A stretch of 8,296 bases of DNA from Acidimicrobiia bacterium (lineage in GTDB: Bacteria > Actinomycetota > Acidimicrobiia > Acidimicrobiales > Poriferisodalaceae). Shown here one piece after another: positions 1 to 6,083 of this stretch (positions are counted from its first letter, which is position 1; each line of letters begins with the position of its first letter). The translations under genes and the position numbers were made by a program. Where the stretch lies: contig JALSTE010000655.1 of NCBI GenBank assembly GCA_026983855.1, positions 1 through 8,296 of the forward strand, read 5' to 3'. The notes beneath the pieces were generated by a model. That model did no database searches, had not been told where the DNA came from, and saw only the letters and a program-made list of their open reading frames with translations.

Positions 1-1
1 G

Positions 2-760
2 ATGGACGGCGGCGGGGGGCTGGGCAGGATCCTGTGGGCCGTCGGGCTGTTCACGGCCCTGCTCACCGCCTACTACATGAGTCGCCAGGTGTTCATGGTG
101 TTCTACGGCGAGGCCCACTGGAACGATCCCCGACCCGTTCCGGTGGCCGACGCCGGGGTGGACCTGGCGGAGTTCGAGGGTCCGCCCGAGGTCGTCGCCG
201 CCGAGGCCCACAGTGAGGTGCATCCCCACGAGTCACCCTGGACCATGTGGGTTCCCCTGGTCGTACTGGCCGTCGGTGCCGCCCTGGGCGGACTGCTGAA
301 CCTCCCCGTCGTGGGCGATTGGCTGTTCCTCGAGAGGTTCCTCGAGCCGGTCTTCATCGGGACCATGCATCACATCACGGCCTCGACCGGAACGAAGCTC
401 CTGTTGGCGGGCATCGCCACCACCGGAGCCCTGATCGGGATCTGGTTCGCGGCCTATGTGTGGCTGTGGCGTCGCATCGACGGGAGGAGACTCGAGCCCC
501 GCCTCCTGGAGGACGCCTTCGAGGTCGACACCGCCTACGCCCGTTTCTTCGGGGGACCGGGTCGGGCCACCGCCCAACTGGCGGCCGACACCGATCGGGT
601 GGTCGTCGACGGAGCGGTGAACGGGGTCGCCGAGGGGACCCGACGGCTCGGGTTCCTCCTCCGGCCGGCCCAGAGTGGTCTGGTTCGCCAGTACGCCATC
701 GGCCTGGCCGTGGGGGCCCTGGGTCTGGCCACCTGGTTCCTGATCGGAGCGGTGGCATGA
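2..760 (+). CDS. nuoL: NADH-quinone oxidoreductase subunit L, C-terminal part (5' end outside window)
   Basis: This is the C-terminal 252 residues of NuoL, the most distal antiporter-like proton-pumping subunit of complex I, in the cytoplasmic membrane. Full NuoL is usually a little over 600 residues, so more than half lies upstream; the Met at base 2 is internal, not a start. A helix ending in the typical TAYYMSRQVFMVFYGE stretch (residues 22-37) is followed by a polar His/Glu-rich loop (about 40-78), helices at about 81-101 and 132-156, then an FEVDTAYARFF segment (173-183). An amphipathic stretch (about 184-226) has the VVDGAVNG motif expected of the long lateral helix that braces the membrane arm. 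A final helix (about 229-250) ends the protein. The stop TGA overlaps the nuoM start as ATGA. The family call is secure; the pumping residues of the core lie upstream and cannot be checked. Confidence 0.95.
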   Translation: MDGGGGLGRILWAVGLFTALLTAYYMSRQVFMVFYGEAHWNDPRPVPVADAGVDLAEFEGPPEVVAAEAHSEVHPHESPWTMWVPLVVLAVGAALGGLLNLPVVGDWLFLERFLEPVFIGTMHHITASTGTKLLLAGIATTGALIGIWFAAYVWLWRRIDGRRLEPRLLEDAFEVDTAYARFFGGPGRATAQLAADTDRVVVDGAVNGVAEGTRRLGFLLRPAQSGLVRQYAIGLAVGALGLATWFLIGAVA

Positions 761-2346
761 GCCTGCTGGCCTCCTCCGGCGGCGCCGGTTTCCCCATTCT
801 CAACTGGTTGATCCTCGTTCCCGCCGTGGGGGCCCTGGTCGTGGCGTTCCTGCCCCGGGGCCGTGAGGAACTGGCCCGTCCCGTGGGTACGGTCTTCGCC
901 TCGGCCGCCGGGGCCCTCAGCGTCTACCTGCTGGTGGTGTTCGACGGCTCCGACCCCGGTTTCCAGTTCGAGTCGACCCGATCGTGGATAGCCGACCTGG
1001 GGATCTCGTGGCACGTGGGGGTCGACGGCATCTCACTGTTTCTGGTGGTGCTCACCGGCCTGATCTTCCCCATCGTGCTGGCCGGGTTGGACCCCCACGG
1101 TGAGCCCCGGCCCTACACGGCGTGGATGCTGGTTCTGCAGTCCGCTTCCTTCGGTGCCTTCCTGGCCCTCGACCTGTTCCTCTTCTTCGTCTTCTTCGAG
1201 GTGGTTCTGGTCCCCATGTACATGTTGATAGCGGGTTGGGGCTACGACCGACGTCGCTACGCCGCCAACAAGTTCTTCATCTACACCATGGCGGGTAGCG
1301 CCCTGATGCTGGTGGCGATCATCGCGGTGGTGTCCCTGAGCGCCTCCGACGGTGGGATCACCTTCGACCTGAACACCCTGGCCGAACGGCAGTCCCTGGC
1401 CACGAACACCGCCAGGTGGGCCTTCGCCGCCTTCGCCCTGGCCTTCGCCATCAAGATCCCCCTGGTCCCGGTGCACACCTGGCTGCCCGACGCCCACACC
1501 CAGGCCCCCACCGGTGGTTCGGTGATCCTGGCGGCGGTGATGCTGAAGCTCGGCACCTACGGTCTGCTCCGGTTCGGCCTCTATCTGTTCCCCGAGGCCT
1601 CGGTCCACTTCGCCCCGGTGCTGGTGACCCTGGCCGTGATCGGCATCATCTACGGGGCCCTGGTGGCAACCATGCAGACCGATCTGAAGCGGCTCGTCGC
1701 CTATTCGTCGGTAGCCCACATGGGGTTCGTGGTCCTCGGTATCTTCGCCTTCACCGTCACCGGTCTGGAGGGTGGGGTCCTCCAGATGGTCAACCACGGT
1801 GTGTCCACCGGAGCGTTGTTCATCCTGGTGGGCTTCATCTACGAGAGACGCCACACCCGGCGGATCTCCGAGCTGAAGGGCCTGCAGAAGGCCGCTCCGG
1901 TCATGGCGGGATTCTTCACCGTGGTGATGCTCTCCTCGGTCGGTCTCCCCGGTCTGAACGGTTTCGTGGGCGAGTTCCTGATCCTCATTGGCTCCTTCGC
2001 CACCCGTCGTTGGTGGACCGTGGTGGCCGCCGCCGGTGTCATCCTGGCCGCCCTGTACCTGCTGTGGGCCTACCAGAGGGTCTTCCACGGCGAACCCGAC
2101 GAGGCCAACGCCGAGACCCGGGACCTGCTGACCCGGGAGAAGCTGGTGCTGGCCCCCTTCGTCGCCGCCATCGTGTTCATCGGTGTGTACCCGGCGCCCC
2201 TGCTCGATCGGGTGGAACCGGCCGTCGACTCCCTGATCACCCACATCGAGGCCAACAGCAACTACCGCCGTCCCGAGGAGCCGGTGGTGGTCCCGACCCG
2301 GACCGACACCGGTGACAGCGGATCCGAGACCGGAGGTGAGGGATGA
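757..2346 (+). CDS. nuoM: NADH-quinone oxidoreductase subunit M
   Basis: NuoM is the middle antiporter-like proton-pumping subunit of the complex I membrane arm. The 529-residue protein is near the usual family length and is mostly transmembrane helix. The key charged residues are visible: Glu148 in FFVFFEVVLVP (helix 5), Lys233 and His240 in AIKIPLVPVHTWLPDAH (helix 7), Lys264 in VMLKLGTYG (helix 8), His321 in SSVAHMG, His347 in VNHG, and Glu406 in LNGFVGEFL (helix 12). These match the proton-path residues known from E. coli NuoM. A soluble acidic/Thr-rich tail (about 500-529) follows the last helix. The ATG at 757 is chosen because it overlaps the nuoL stop as ATGA and has GGAG at 746-749 with a 7-base spacer. 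The frame is open further upstream inside nuoL, but that part is antisense-like Arg/Gly-rich noise. The gene ends in another ATGA overlap, with nuoN. Confidence 0.98.
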   Translation: MSLLASSGGAGFPILNWLILVPAVGALVVAFLPRGREELARPVGTVFASAAGALSVYLLVVFDGSDPGFQFESTRSWIADLGISWHVGVDGISLFLVVLTGLIFPIVLAGLDPHGEPRPYTAWMLVLQSASFGAFLALDLFLFFVFFEVVLVPMYMLIAGWGYDRRRYAANKFFIYTMAGSALMLVAIIAVVSLSASDGGITFDLNTLAERQSLATNTARWAFAAFALAFAIKIPLVPVHTWLPDAHTQAPTGGSVILAAVMLKLGTYGLLRFGLYLFPEASVHFAPVLVTLAVIGIIYGALVATMQTDLKRLVAYSSVAHMGFVVLGIFAFTVTGLEGGVLQMVNHGVSTGALFILVGFIYERRHTRRISELKGLQKAAPVMAGFFTVVMLSSVGLPGLNGFVGEFLILIGSFATRRWWTVVAAAGVILAALYLLWAYQRVFHGEPDEANAETRDLLTREKLVLAPFVAAIVFIGVYPAPLLDRVEPAVDSLITHIEANSNYRRPEEPVVVPTRTDTGDSGSETGGEG

Positions 2347-3866
2347 GCCCCGTCCTGGGCCAGGTGTTCACGGCCCCCTCCATCGACTGGTGGGCCCTGT
2401 CCCCCCAGATCATCCTGCTGGGGGCGGCGCTGCTGATCCTGGTGGTCAGTTCCCTGCTGGCCGAACGCTGCCCGGTGTGGTTCTCGGGCGTGGTGGCCCT
2501 GGTGGCCGGGGCGGGGGTGTTCGTCAGCGGCTTCTACCTCTGGTACGACATCCGGGATGGAGGTCCCCGGGCCATCGTCTCGGGGGCTCTCAGCGTCGAT
2601 GGGTTCTCGGTGTTGTTCATCCTGCTGGTGGCGGTGGCGGTGGTCATGACCGTGCTGGTGGCCGACGCGTACCTCGAACGTGAGCACATGGACCCACCGG
2701 AGTTCCACGCCCTGCTGCTGCTGGCCGCCACCGGGGCGATAGTCATGGCCTCCGCCGCCGACCTCATCGTGCTGTTCCTGGGACTGGAGTCCCTGTCCAT
2801 CGGGCTCTACGTGATGGCGGCCATGCAGTTCCGGCGGGAGGAGGCCCAGGAGGCGGCGATGAAGTACTTCATCCTCGGTGCCTTCTCATCGGCCTTCTTC
2901 CTCTACGGCATCGCCATGGTCTACGGAGCCACTGGTTCCACCGGGCTGGCCCACGCCCGCGATTACCTGAACCGGCTCGACACCGCCATCGTCGACCAAC
3001 CCTGGATGCTCATGCTGGGCTTCGCCCTGCTCCTGGTGGGCCTGGCCTTCAAGGTGGCGGCGGTTCCATTCCACTTCTGGGCTCCCGACGTGTACCAGGG
3101 CTCCCCCGCCCCGGTGAGCGGTTTCATGGCCTCGGCGGCCAAGGCGGCCGGATTCGCCGCCATGCTGAGGATCTTCTTCGTGGCCTTCGGTCAGTCGAAG
3201 GCCGACTGGTCGCCGGTACTCGGGGTCCTGGCCGTGATCACCCTGGTGGTGGGTGTGGTGATGGCCATAATCCAGACCGACCTCAAGCGGATGATCGCGT
3301 TCTCGTCCATCGCCCACGCCGGCTACATACTCGTGGGGGTCCAGGCCGGAACGTCGGAGGGCACCGCGGCGGCGCTGTTCTATCTGTTCTCCTACACCCT
3401 GATGGTTCTGGGTACATTCGCCGTGATCAGCCTGGTGCAGTGGCGGGACGGTCAGCCCCTGGACCGCTTCGAGGGGCTGGCGGATCGGCGGCCCCTGATC
3501 GGATTCGCCCTCACCGTCTTCCTGCTGGGTCAGGCGGGGGTCCCACTGACGTCGGGGTTCATCGCCAAGTTCCTGGTGATCAAGGCCGCCGTGGACGAGA
3601 GAACCTGGTGGTTGGCCATCGCCGCCATGCTGGTGTCGGCGGCCGGGGCGTACATATACCTCAGGGTCATTTTCGCCGTCTGGCGGCGGCCCGACGACGG
3701 TGACTCCACCATCGGGACCGAGGCCGGCTCCGTGGTGGCTCCGGTGGTCCCCCTGGCCTCGGGGCTCGCCATCCTGGGGGCCATGGCCTTCACCCTCGTG
3801 GTGGGCTTCGTACCCCAGTTCCTCATCGAGTTCGCCCGGGACGCCGTACCGGTGCTCATAGGCTGA
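2343..3866 (+). CDS. nuoN: NADH-quinone oxidoreductase subunit N
   Basis: NuoN is the third antiporter-like proton-pumping subunit, sitting next to NuoK in the membrane arm. The protein has 507 residues, a normal length, with about 14 predicted helices. Diagnostic residues are Glu149 in LIVLFLGLES (helix 5), Lys237 in GLAFKVAAVPFHFWAPDVYQG (helix 7), Lys267 in ASAAKAAGF (helix 8) and Lys409 in TSGFIAKFLV (helix 12). The Lys in helix 12, where NuoM has Glu406, separates NuoN from NuoM. The IIQTDLKRMIAFSSIAHAGY block (309-328) is the family signature. The ATG start overlaps the nuoM stop (ATGA) and is preceded by GGAGG at 2332-2336 with a 6-base spacer, so translation is well supported. It closes the L-M-N block; the next gene is unrelated to complex I. 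Confidence 0.98.
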   Translation: MSPVLGQVFTAPSIDWWALSPQIILLGAALLILVVSSLLAERCPVWFSGVVALVAGAGVFVSGFYLWYDIRDGGPRAIVSGALSVDGFSVLFILLVAVAVVMTVLVADAYLEREHMDPPEFHALLLLAATGAIVMASAADLIVLFLGLESLSIGLYVMAAMQFRREEAQEAAMKYFILGAFSSAFFLYGIAMVYGATGSTGLAHARDYLNRLDTAIVDQPWMLMLGFALLLVGLAFKVAAVPFHFWAPDVYQGSPAPVSGFMASAAKAAGFAAMLRIFFVAFGQSKADWSPVLGVLAVITLVVGVVMAIIQTDLKRMIAFSSIAHAGYILVGVQAGTSEGTAAALFYLFSYTLMVLGTFAVISLVQWRDGQPLDRFEGLADRRPLIGFALTVFLLGQAGVPLTSGFIAKFLVIKAAVDERTWWLAIAAMLVSAAGAYIYLRVIFAVWRRPDDGDSTIGTEAGSVVAPVVPLASGLAILGAMAFTLVVGFVPQFLIEFARDAVPVLIG

Positions 3867-3894
3867 GCCCGGCCCGTCCCACACGCTCGGGACT

Positions 3895-3908
3895 CGGTAC
3901 CGGTACCG
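3895..3908. repeat. 14-base perfect palindrome between nuoN and the transporter gene
   Basis: CGGTACCGGTACCG is self-complementary over all 14 bases, centred between 3901 and 3902, and is also a tandem repeat of CGGTAC. It lies in the 93-base gap (3867-3959) after nuoN. It has no hairpin loop and no following T-run, so it does not look like an ordinary intrinsic terminator. A dyad site for a dimeric regulator of the downstream transporter is possible but unproven. I see no convincing promoter in this gap. Confidence 0.4.
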
Positions 3909-3959
3909 GACCCGGTCAGCGGGAGCGGCTCCTGAGCATCAACCACGGATCGAGATCCC

Positions 3960-4871
3960 TTGGGCCCCAGCGATCACCAGCGTCACGACCCTCGCGGTGT
4001 GGCCGCCGCGGGCCTGGCGATGGTGGCCTGGGCCGGTTCCGGCGTCCTGGCCAAGGGAATCGACATGGGTGGTCTGGTGGTCGTCAGCTACCGGATGTGG
4101 ATCTACGTGGCGGTGGTGCTGGCGTGGAGTCGGTGGCGGGGACGACCTCTGACCCGGCACACCCTGAGGGTCTCCCTGTGGGGAGGTCTGGCCCTGGGAG
4201 TCGATCTGGCCCTGTTCTTCTCGGCCGTGAAACTCACGACGGTGGCCAACGCCACCGTGATCGGGGCTATGCAGCCGGTGCTGGCCCTGGTCATCGGATA
4301 CCGGCTGTTCGGAGAGCGGCCCCGGGTGACGGAGGTGGGACTGGCCGCGGTCGCCATCGGGGGAGTGGTACTGGTCGTCCTGGGATCGGCGGGGGCGCCG
4401 CAGTGGAGTCCGCTGGGTGATCTGGCCGCCATCGGGGCCCTGGTCTTCTTCACCGCCTACTTCGTGTTCTCCAAGCAGAGCCGCTCGCTGATAGAGGCCA
4501 CTGAGTACACGGCGGCCACCGCGCTGATAGCCGCCCTGGTGAACGTGCCCATCACCCTGGTGTCGGGCCAGGACCTGGGGCCTCCCTCGCTCGCCTCGTG
4601 GATCGGGCTGATCCTGTTGGCGGTGGGTCCGGGATTCATCGGACACTCGCTCATGAACTGGAGCTTCGGTCGGATTCCGCTGTGGCTGGGTTCCACGTTC
4701 ACCCTCGCCCTGCCGGTCACCGCCTCACTGCTGGCCTGGGTGTTCCTGGACGAGCAGGTCTCGGTACTCCAGGCCGTGGGGATCGGGGTGGTGGTCCTGG
4801 CCCTGGCGGGAATCGTGCTGGGTCCCTCCGGTGCGGACACGGTGCCGGTCGCGGAGACGGTTGGTGAGTGA
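3960..4871 (+). CDS. EamA/DMT-superfamily ten-helix transporter
   Basis: This is a membrane transporter of the drug/metabolite transporter superfamily with two EamA repeats; substrate unknown. The 303 residues match the roughly 300-residue, ten-helix family. The first repeat (about 14-142) ends with the hallmark IGYRLFGERPRVTEVGLAAV segment (112-131). The second (about 152-287) ends with the equivalent LLAWVFLDEQVSVLQAVGIG (257-276). The acidic residue after each 'LF/FL' is the usual family signature. The start is uncertain: TTG at 3960 gives the longest frame after an in-frame TGA at 3933, GTG at 3999 (residue 14) sits just before helix 1, and ATG at 4020 would cut into helix 1. None has a clear ribosome binding site. 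The gene interrupts a complex I locus and has no known role in the complex; it may be co-transcribed with nuoLMN. Confidence 0.88.
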   Translation: MGPSDHQRHDPRGVAAAGLAMVAWAGSGVLAKGIDMGGLVVVSYRMWIYVAVVLAWSRWRGRPLTRHTLRVSLWGGLALGVDLALFFSAVKLTTVANATVIGAMQPVLALVIGYRLFGERPRVTEVGLAAVAIGGVVLVVLGSAGAPQWSPLGDLAAIGALVFFTAYFVFSKQSRSLIEATEYTAATALIAALVNVPITLVSGQDLGPPSLASWIGLILLAVGPGFIGHSLMNWSFGRIPLWLGSTFTLALPVTASLLAWVFLDEQVSVLQAVGIGVVVLALAGIVLGPSGADTVPVAETVGE

Positions 4872-4913
4872 ATCGGGGGGCCGGGGTGGGCCGGTGGAGC
4901 GTGAGTTCGGGTC

Positions 4914-4983
4914 GGGTTCCGATGGTGGTGCGACCCTCTCGCGATGTTGGGTTCCGATGGTGGCACGACCCCCTCGCGATGTT
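4914..4983. repeat. Two tandem 35-base repeats upstream of nuoA
   Basis: Unit 1 is 4914-4948 and unit 2 is 4949-4983, adjoining with no spacer. They match at 32 of 35 bases, differing only at unit positions 16, 17 and 24. Each begins GGGTTCCGATGGTGG and ends CTCGCGATGTT, with a TCGCGA palindrome 35 bases apart. A weaker third copy may start at 4984 (GGGTACGGTGGAGGGGTCG), where similarity fades. The repeats lie in the non-coding stretch between the transporter gene and nuoA. They could be operator sites or members of a dispersed repeat family; the sequence alone does not decide. Confidence 0.85.
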
Positions 4984-4996
4984 GGGTACGGTGGAG

Positions 4997-5042
4997 GGGT
5001 CGCCCACCCCGCCCGCGAGGCCCGCGAGGGGTTTGGCGACCC
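4997..5042 (+). promoter_or_regulatory. Long hairpin with duplicated loop just upstream of nuoA
   Basis: GGGTCGCC (4997-5004) pairs with GGCGACCC (5035-5042). Inside it ACCCC (5006-5010) pairs with GGGGT (5028-5032), leaving a 17-base loop. The loop region contains a perfect 9-base tandem duplication of GCCCGCGAG (5011-5019 and 5020-5028). An alternative small hairpin, GGTGG (4990-4994) with CCACC (5004-5008), would compete with the large one at 5004. No T-run follows, so a simple intrinsic terminator is not supported. The hairpin could insulate nuoA from transcription arriving from the transporter gene, or act as a DNA site. Its 3' arm overlaps the proposed -35 element. Confidence 0.5.
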
Positions 5043-5062
5043 GTGCACGCCTTAACTAGCCT
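5033..5062 (+). promoter_or_regulatory. Candidate promoter for a leaderless nuoA transcript
   Basis: TTGGCG (5033-5038) resembles a -35 element. TAGCCT (5057-5062) fits the actinobacterial TANNNT -10 pattern, with an 18-base spacer. The -10 ends 8 bases before the nuoA GTG at 5071, so transcription would start at or next to the start codon. This agrees with the lack of any purine-rich ribosome binding site in 5061-5070. TTAACT at 5052-5057 is an alternative -10. The prediction is by eye and unconfirmed. Confidence 0.35.
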
Positions 5063-5070
5063 CGCTCACC

Positions 5071-5436
5071 GTGTCCGATCTCCTCCGCAGCTACCTGACG
5101 ATCGCGATCTTCTCGGGCGCGGCCATTTTCATGGCCGGGATGATGCTCGGAATCGCCCGCGTACTGCGCCCCCGCCATCCCAACCGGGAGAAGCTCATCG
5201 CCTATGAGTCCGGCGTGGATCCGGTCGGCGGGGAGTGGGTTCAGTCCCAGGTTCGCTATTACATCTTCGCGGTGCTGTTCGTACTGTTCGACGTGGAGGC
5301 CGTGTTCCTCTTCCCCTGGGCGGTCAGACTCGAGACCTACGGCGTGTTCGGCCTGGTCGAGATGGTCGTCTTCATCGGGATCCTGGCCCTGGGTCTGGCC
5401 TACGCCTGGCGCAAGGGGGTCCTGAGGTGGAGCTGA
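5071..5436 (+). CDS. nuoA: NADH-quinone oxidoreductase subunit A
   Basis: NuoA (ND3 homologue) is a small three-helix membrane subunit at the joint between the quinone site and the proton-pumping arm. The 121 residues match family length. After helix 1 (about 8-31) comes the conserved loop NREKLIAYESGVDPVGG (38-54), then helix 2 with FVLFDVEAVFLFPWA (70-84), whose Asp74 and Glu76 are the conserved acidic pair, and helix 3 (about 92-112) with Glu97. Residue 47 is Ser where mitochondrial ND3 has the switch-loop Cys; E. coli NuoA also has Ser, so this is not a defect. The GTG at 5071 is the first possible start because an in-frame TAA lies at 5053-5055. There is no ribosome binding site, consistent with a leaderless mRNA. 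It opens the second Nuo block. Confidence 0.97.
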   Translation: MSDLLRSYLTIAIFSGAAIFMAGMMLGIARVLRPRHPNREKLIAYESGVDPVGGEWVQSQVRYYIFAVLFVLFDVEAVFLFPWAVRLETYGVFGLVEMVVFIGILALGLAYAWRKGVLRWS

Positions 5437-5510
5437 CCACCTTTCCCGTGCACCCCGTCCATTCCGTTCATTCCGTCGACACCGGCTCGGAGATCGGGAG
5501 GGTCCGCTGA
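5427..5510 (+). other. Possible 27-codon coupling ORF between nuoA and nuoB
   Basis: A frame starting at GTG 5427 inside the last codons of nuoA runs 27 codons and stops at TGA 5508-5510, overlapping the nuoB ATG by one base (TGATG). It would read VELTTFPVHPVHSVHSVD then a short tail. It could feed ribosomes onto nuoB by termination-reinitiation. Against it, the frame is already open for a long way upstream inside nuoA, which is common in GC-rich DNA, and no protein family is recognisable. Treat as a coupling candidate, not an established gene. Confidence 0.2.
5451..5477. repeat. Three 9-base tandem repeats in the nuoA-nuoB gap
   Basis: CACCCCGTC (5451-5459), CATTCCGTT (5460-5468) and CATTCCGTC (5469-5477) run head to tail. 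TTTCCCGTG just before them looks like a more decayed fourth unit. The period of 9 gives a His-x-Val peptide repeat in the short frame starting at 5427. The array fills much of the 73-base gap (5437-5509). Replication slippage is the likely origin. Confidence 0.6.
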
Positions 5511-6013
5511 TGGGTCTCATCGACAAGGGTCTGGTGCCCAAGCCCCTGAGTTGGCTGCTCAACTTCGGTCGGGCCCGTTCCCTGTGGGTCTACCAGTGGG
5601 GTCTGGCCTGCTGCGCCATCGAGATGGGTGCGGCCTTCGGGTCACCCCGATACGACGTCATGCGCTTGGGTGTCATCCCCTTTCCGGCCAGCCCCCGCCA
5701 AGCGGACCTGGTCGTGATCTCGGGAACCGTGACCGACAAGATGGCGCCGGTCATAAAGAGGCTCTATGAGCAGATGCCCGAGCCTAAGTACGTGATCTCC
5801 ATGGGTTCGTGTGCCAATTGCGGGGGTCCCTACTGGGACTCGTACTCCGTAACCAAGGGCATCGACCAGATCATTCCCGTGGACGTTTACGTCCCCGGCT
5901 GCCCCCCCCGGCCCGAGGCCCTGTTGGAGGGCATAGTTCTGCTCCAGGACCGCATCCAGAACGAGGACATCGTCGAGAAGTGGAAGGGCGACCCCATCAC
6001 GGTGGGGGACTGA
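5510..6013 (+). CDS. nuoB: NADH-quinone oxidoreductase subunit B (cluster N2 subunit)
   Basis: NuoB holds the terminal [4Fe-4S] cluster N2, which passes electrons to quinone at the interface with NuoD. The protein has 167 residues, a normal length. The ligands are the tandem cysteines Cys34-Cys35 in WGLACCAIEMG, Cys101 in SMGSCANCGG, and Cys131 in YVPGCPPRPEALLEG. Compared with E. coli, one extra residue sits between Cys101 and Cys131 (PYWDSYSV type), and an additional non-ligand Cys104 is present. The ATG at 5510 has GGGAGGG at 5496-5502 with a 7-base spacer. A 73-base gap separates it from nuoA and a 69-base gap from nuoC. The frame stays open after its TGA straight into nuoC, which is in the same frame. 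Confidence 0.98.
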   Translation: MGLIDKGLVPKPLSWLLNFGRARSLWVYQWGLACCAIEMGAAFGSPRYDVMRLGVIPFPASPRQADLVVISGTVTDKMAPVIKRLYEQMPEPKYVISMGSCANCGGPYWDSYSVTKGIDQIIPVDVYVPGCPPRPEALLEGIVLLQDRIQNEDIVEKWKGDPITVGD

Positions 6014-6038
6014 CCCCCCGGACCGGCAAGACACCGAC

Positions 6039-6083
6039 ATGACATCTACACCGAACCATCACCAGCAGAGGCGGCAGCGGTAG
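6039..6083 (+). other. Possible 14-codon ORF overlapping the nuoC start
   Basis: ATG at 6039 opens a 14-codon frame reading MTSTPNHHQQRRQR. Its TAG stop (6081-6083) overlaps the nuoC GTG by one base (TAGTG). It could be a translational coupling leader. It could also be the original nuoC N-terminus cut off by a small indel, since a start like MTSTPN would be natural for a NuoC. No strong ribosome binding site precedes it. Existence as a translated unit is unproven. Confidence 0.2.

Noticed and set aside
247..756. Upstream extension of the nuoM frame within nuoL
   Set aside because: The extra 170 residues are Arg/Gly/Pro-rich and overlap real NuoL coding sequence. NuoM homology starts at the ATG at 757, which has a ribosome binding site.
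1033..2244. Long reverse-strand open frame of about 400 codons opposite nuoM
   Set aside because: It is rich in Gly, His, Gln and Glu with no domain pattern, and lies antisense to a clearly conserved NuoM. Such frames are expected opposite GC-rich membrane-protein genes.
2886..3884. Reverse-strand open frame of about 330 codons opposite nuoN
   Set aside because: Same low-complexity His/Gly/Gln composition, fully antisense to NuoN, with no recognisable family.
4914..4983. CRISPR array
   Set aside because: The 35-base units are directly adjacent with no unique spacers, and no cas genes are present in the window.
4997..5042. Classical rho-independent terminator
   Set aside because: The stem is strong but has a long loop and is followed by GTGCACGCC, not a T-run. 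It was kept only as a hairpin of unknown role.
4717..5048. Reverse-strand small genes over the transporter end and the repeat region
   Set aside because: The frames are Pro/Arg/His-rich, driven by the 35-base repeats, overlap each other in several frames, and lack family resemblance.
5204..5425. Alternative Ser/Trp-rich forward frame inside nuoA
   Set aside because: It is an out-of-frame shadow of nuoA, biased to Ser, Pro and Trp, with no support from homology.
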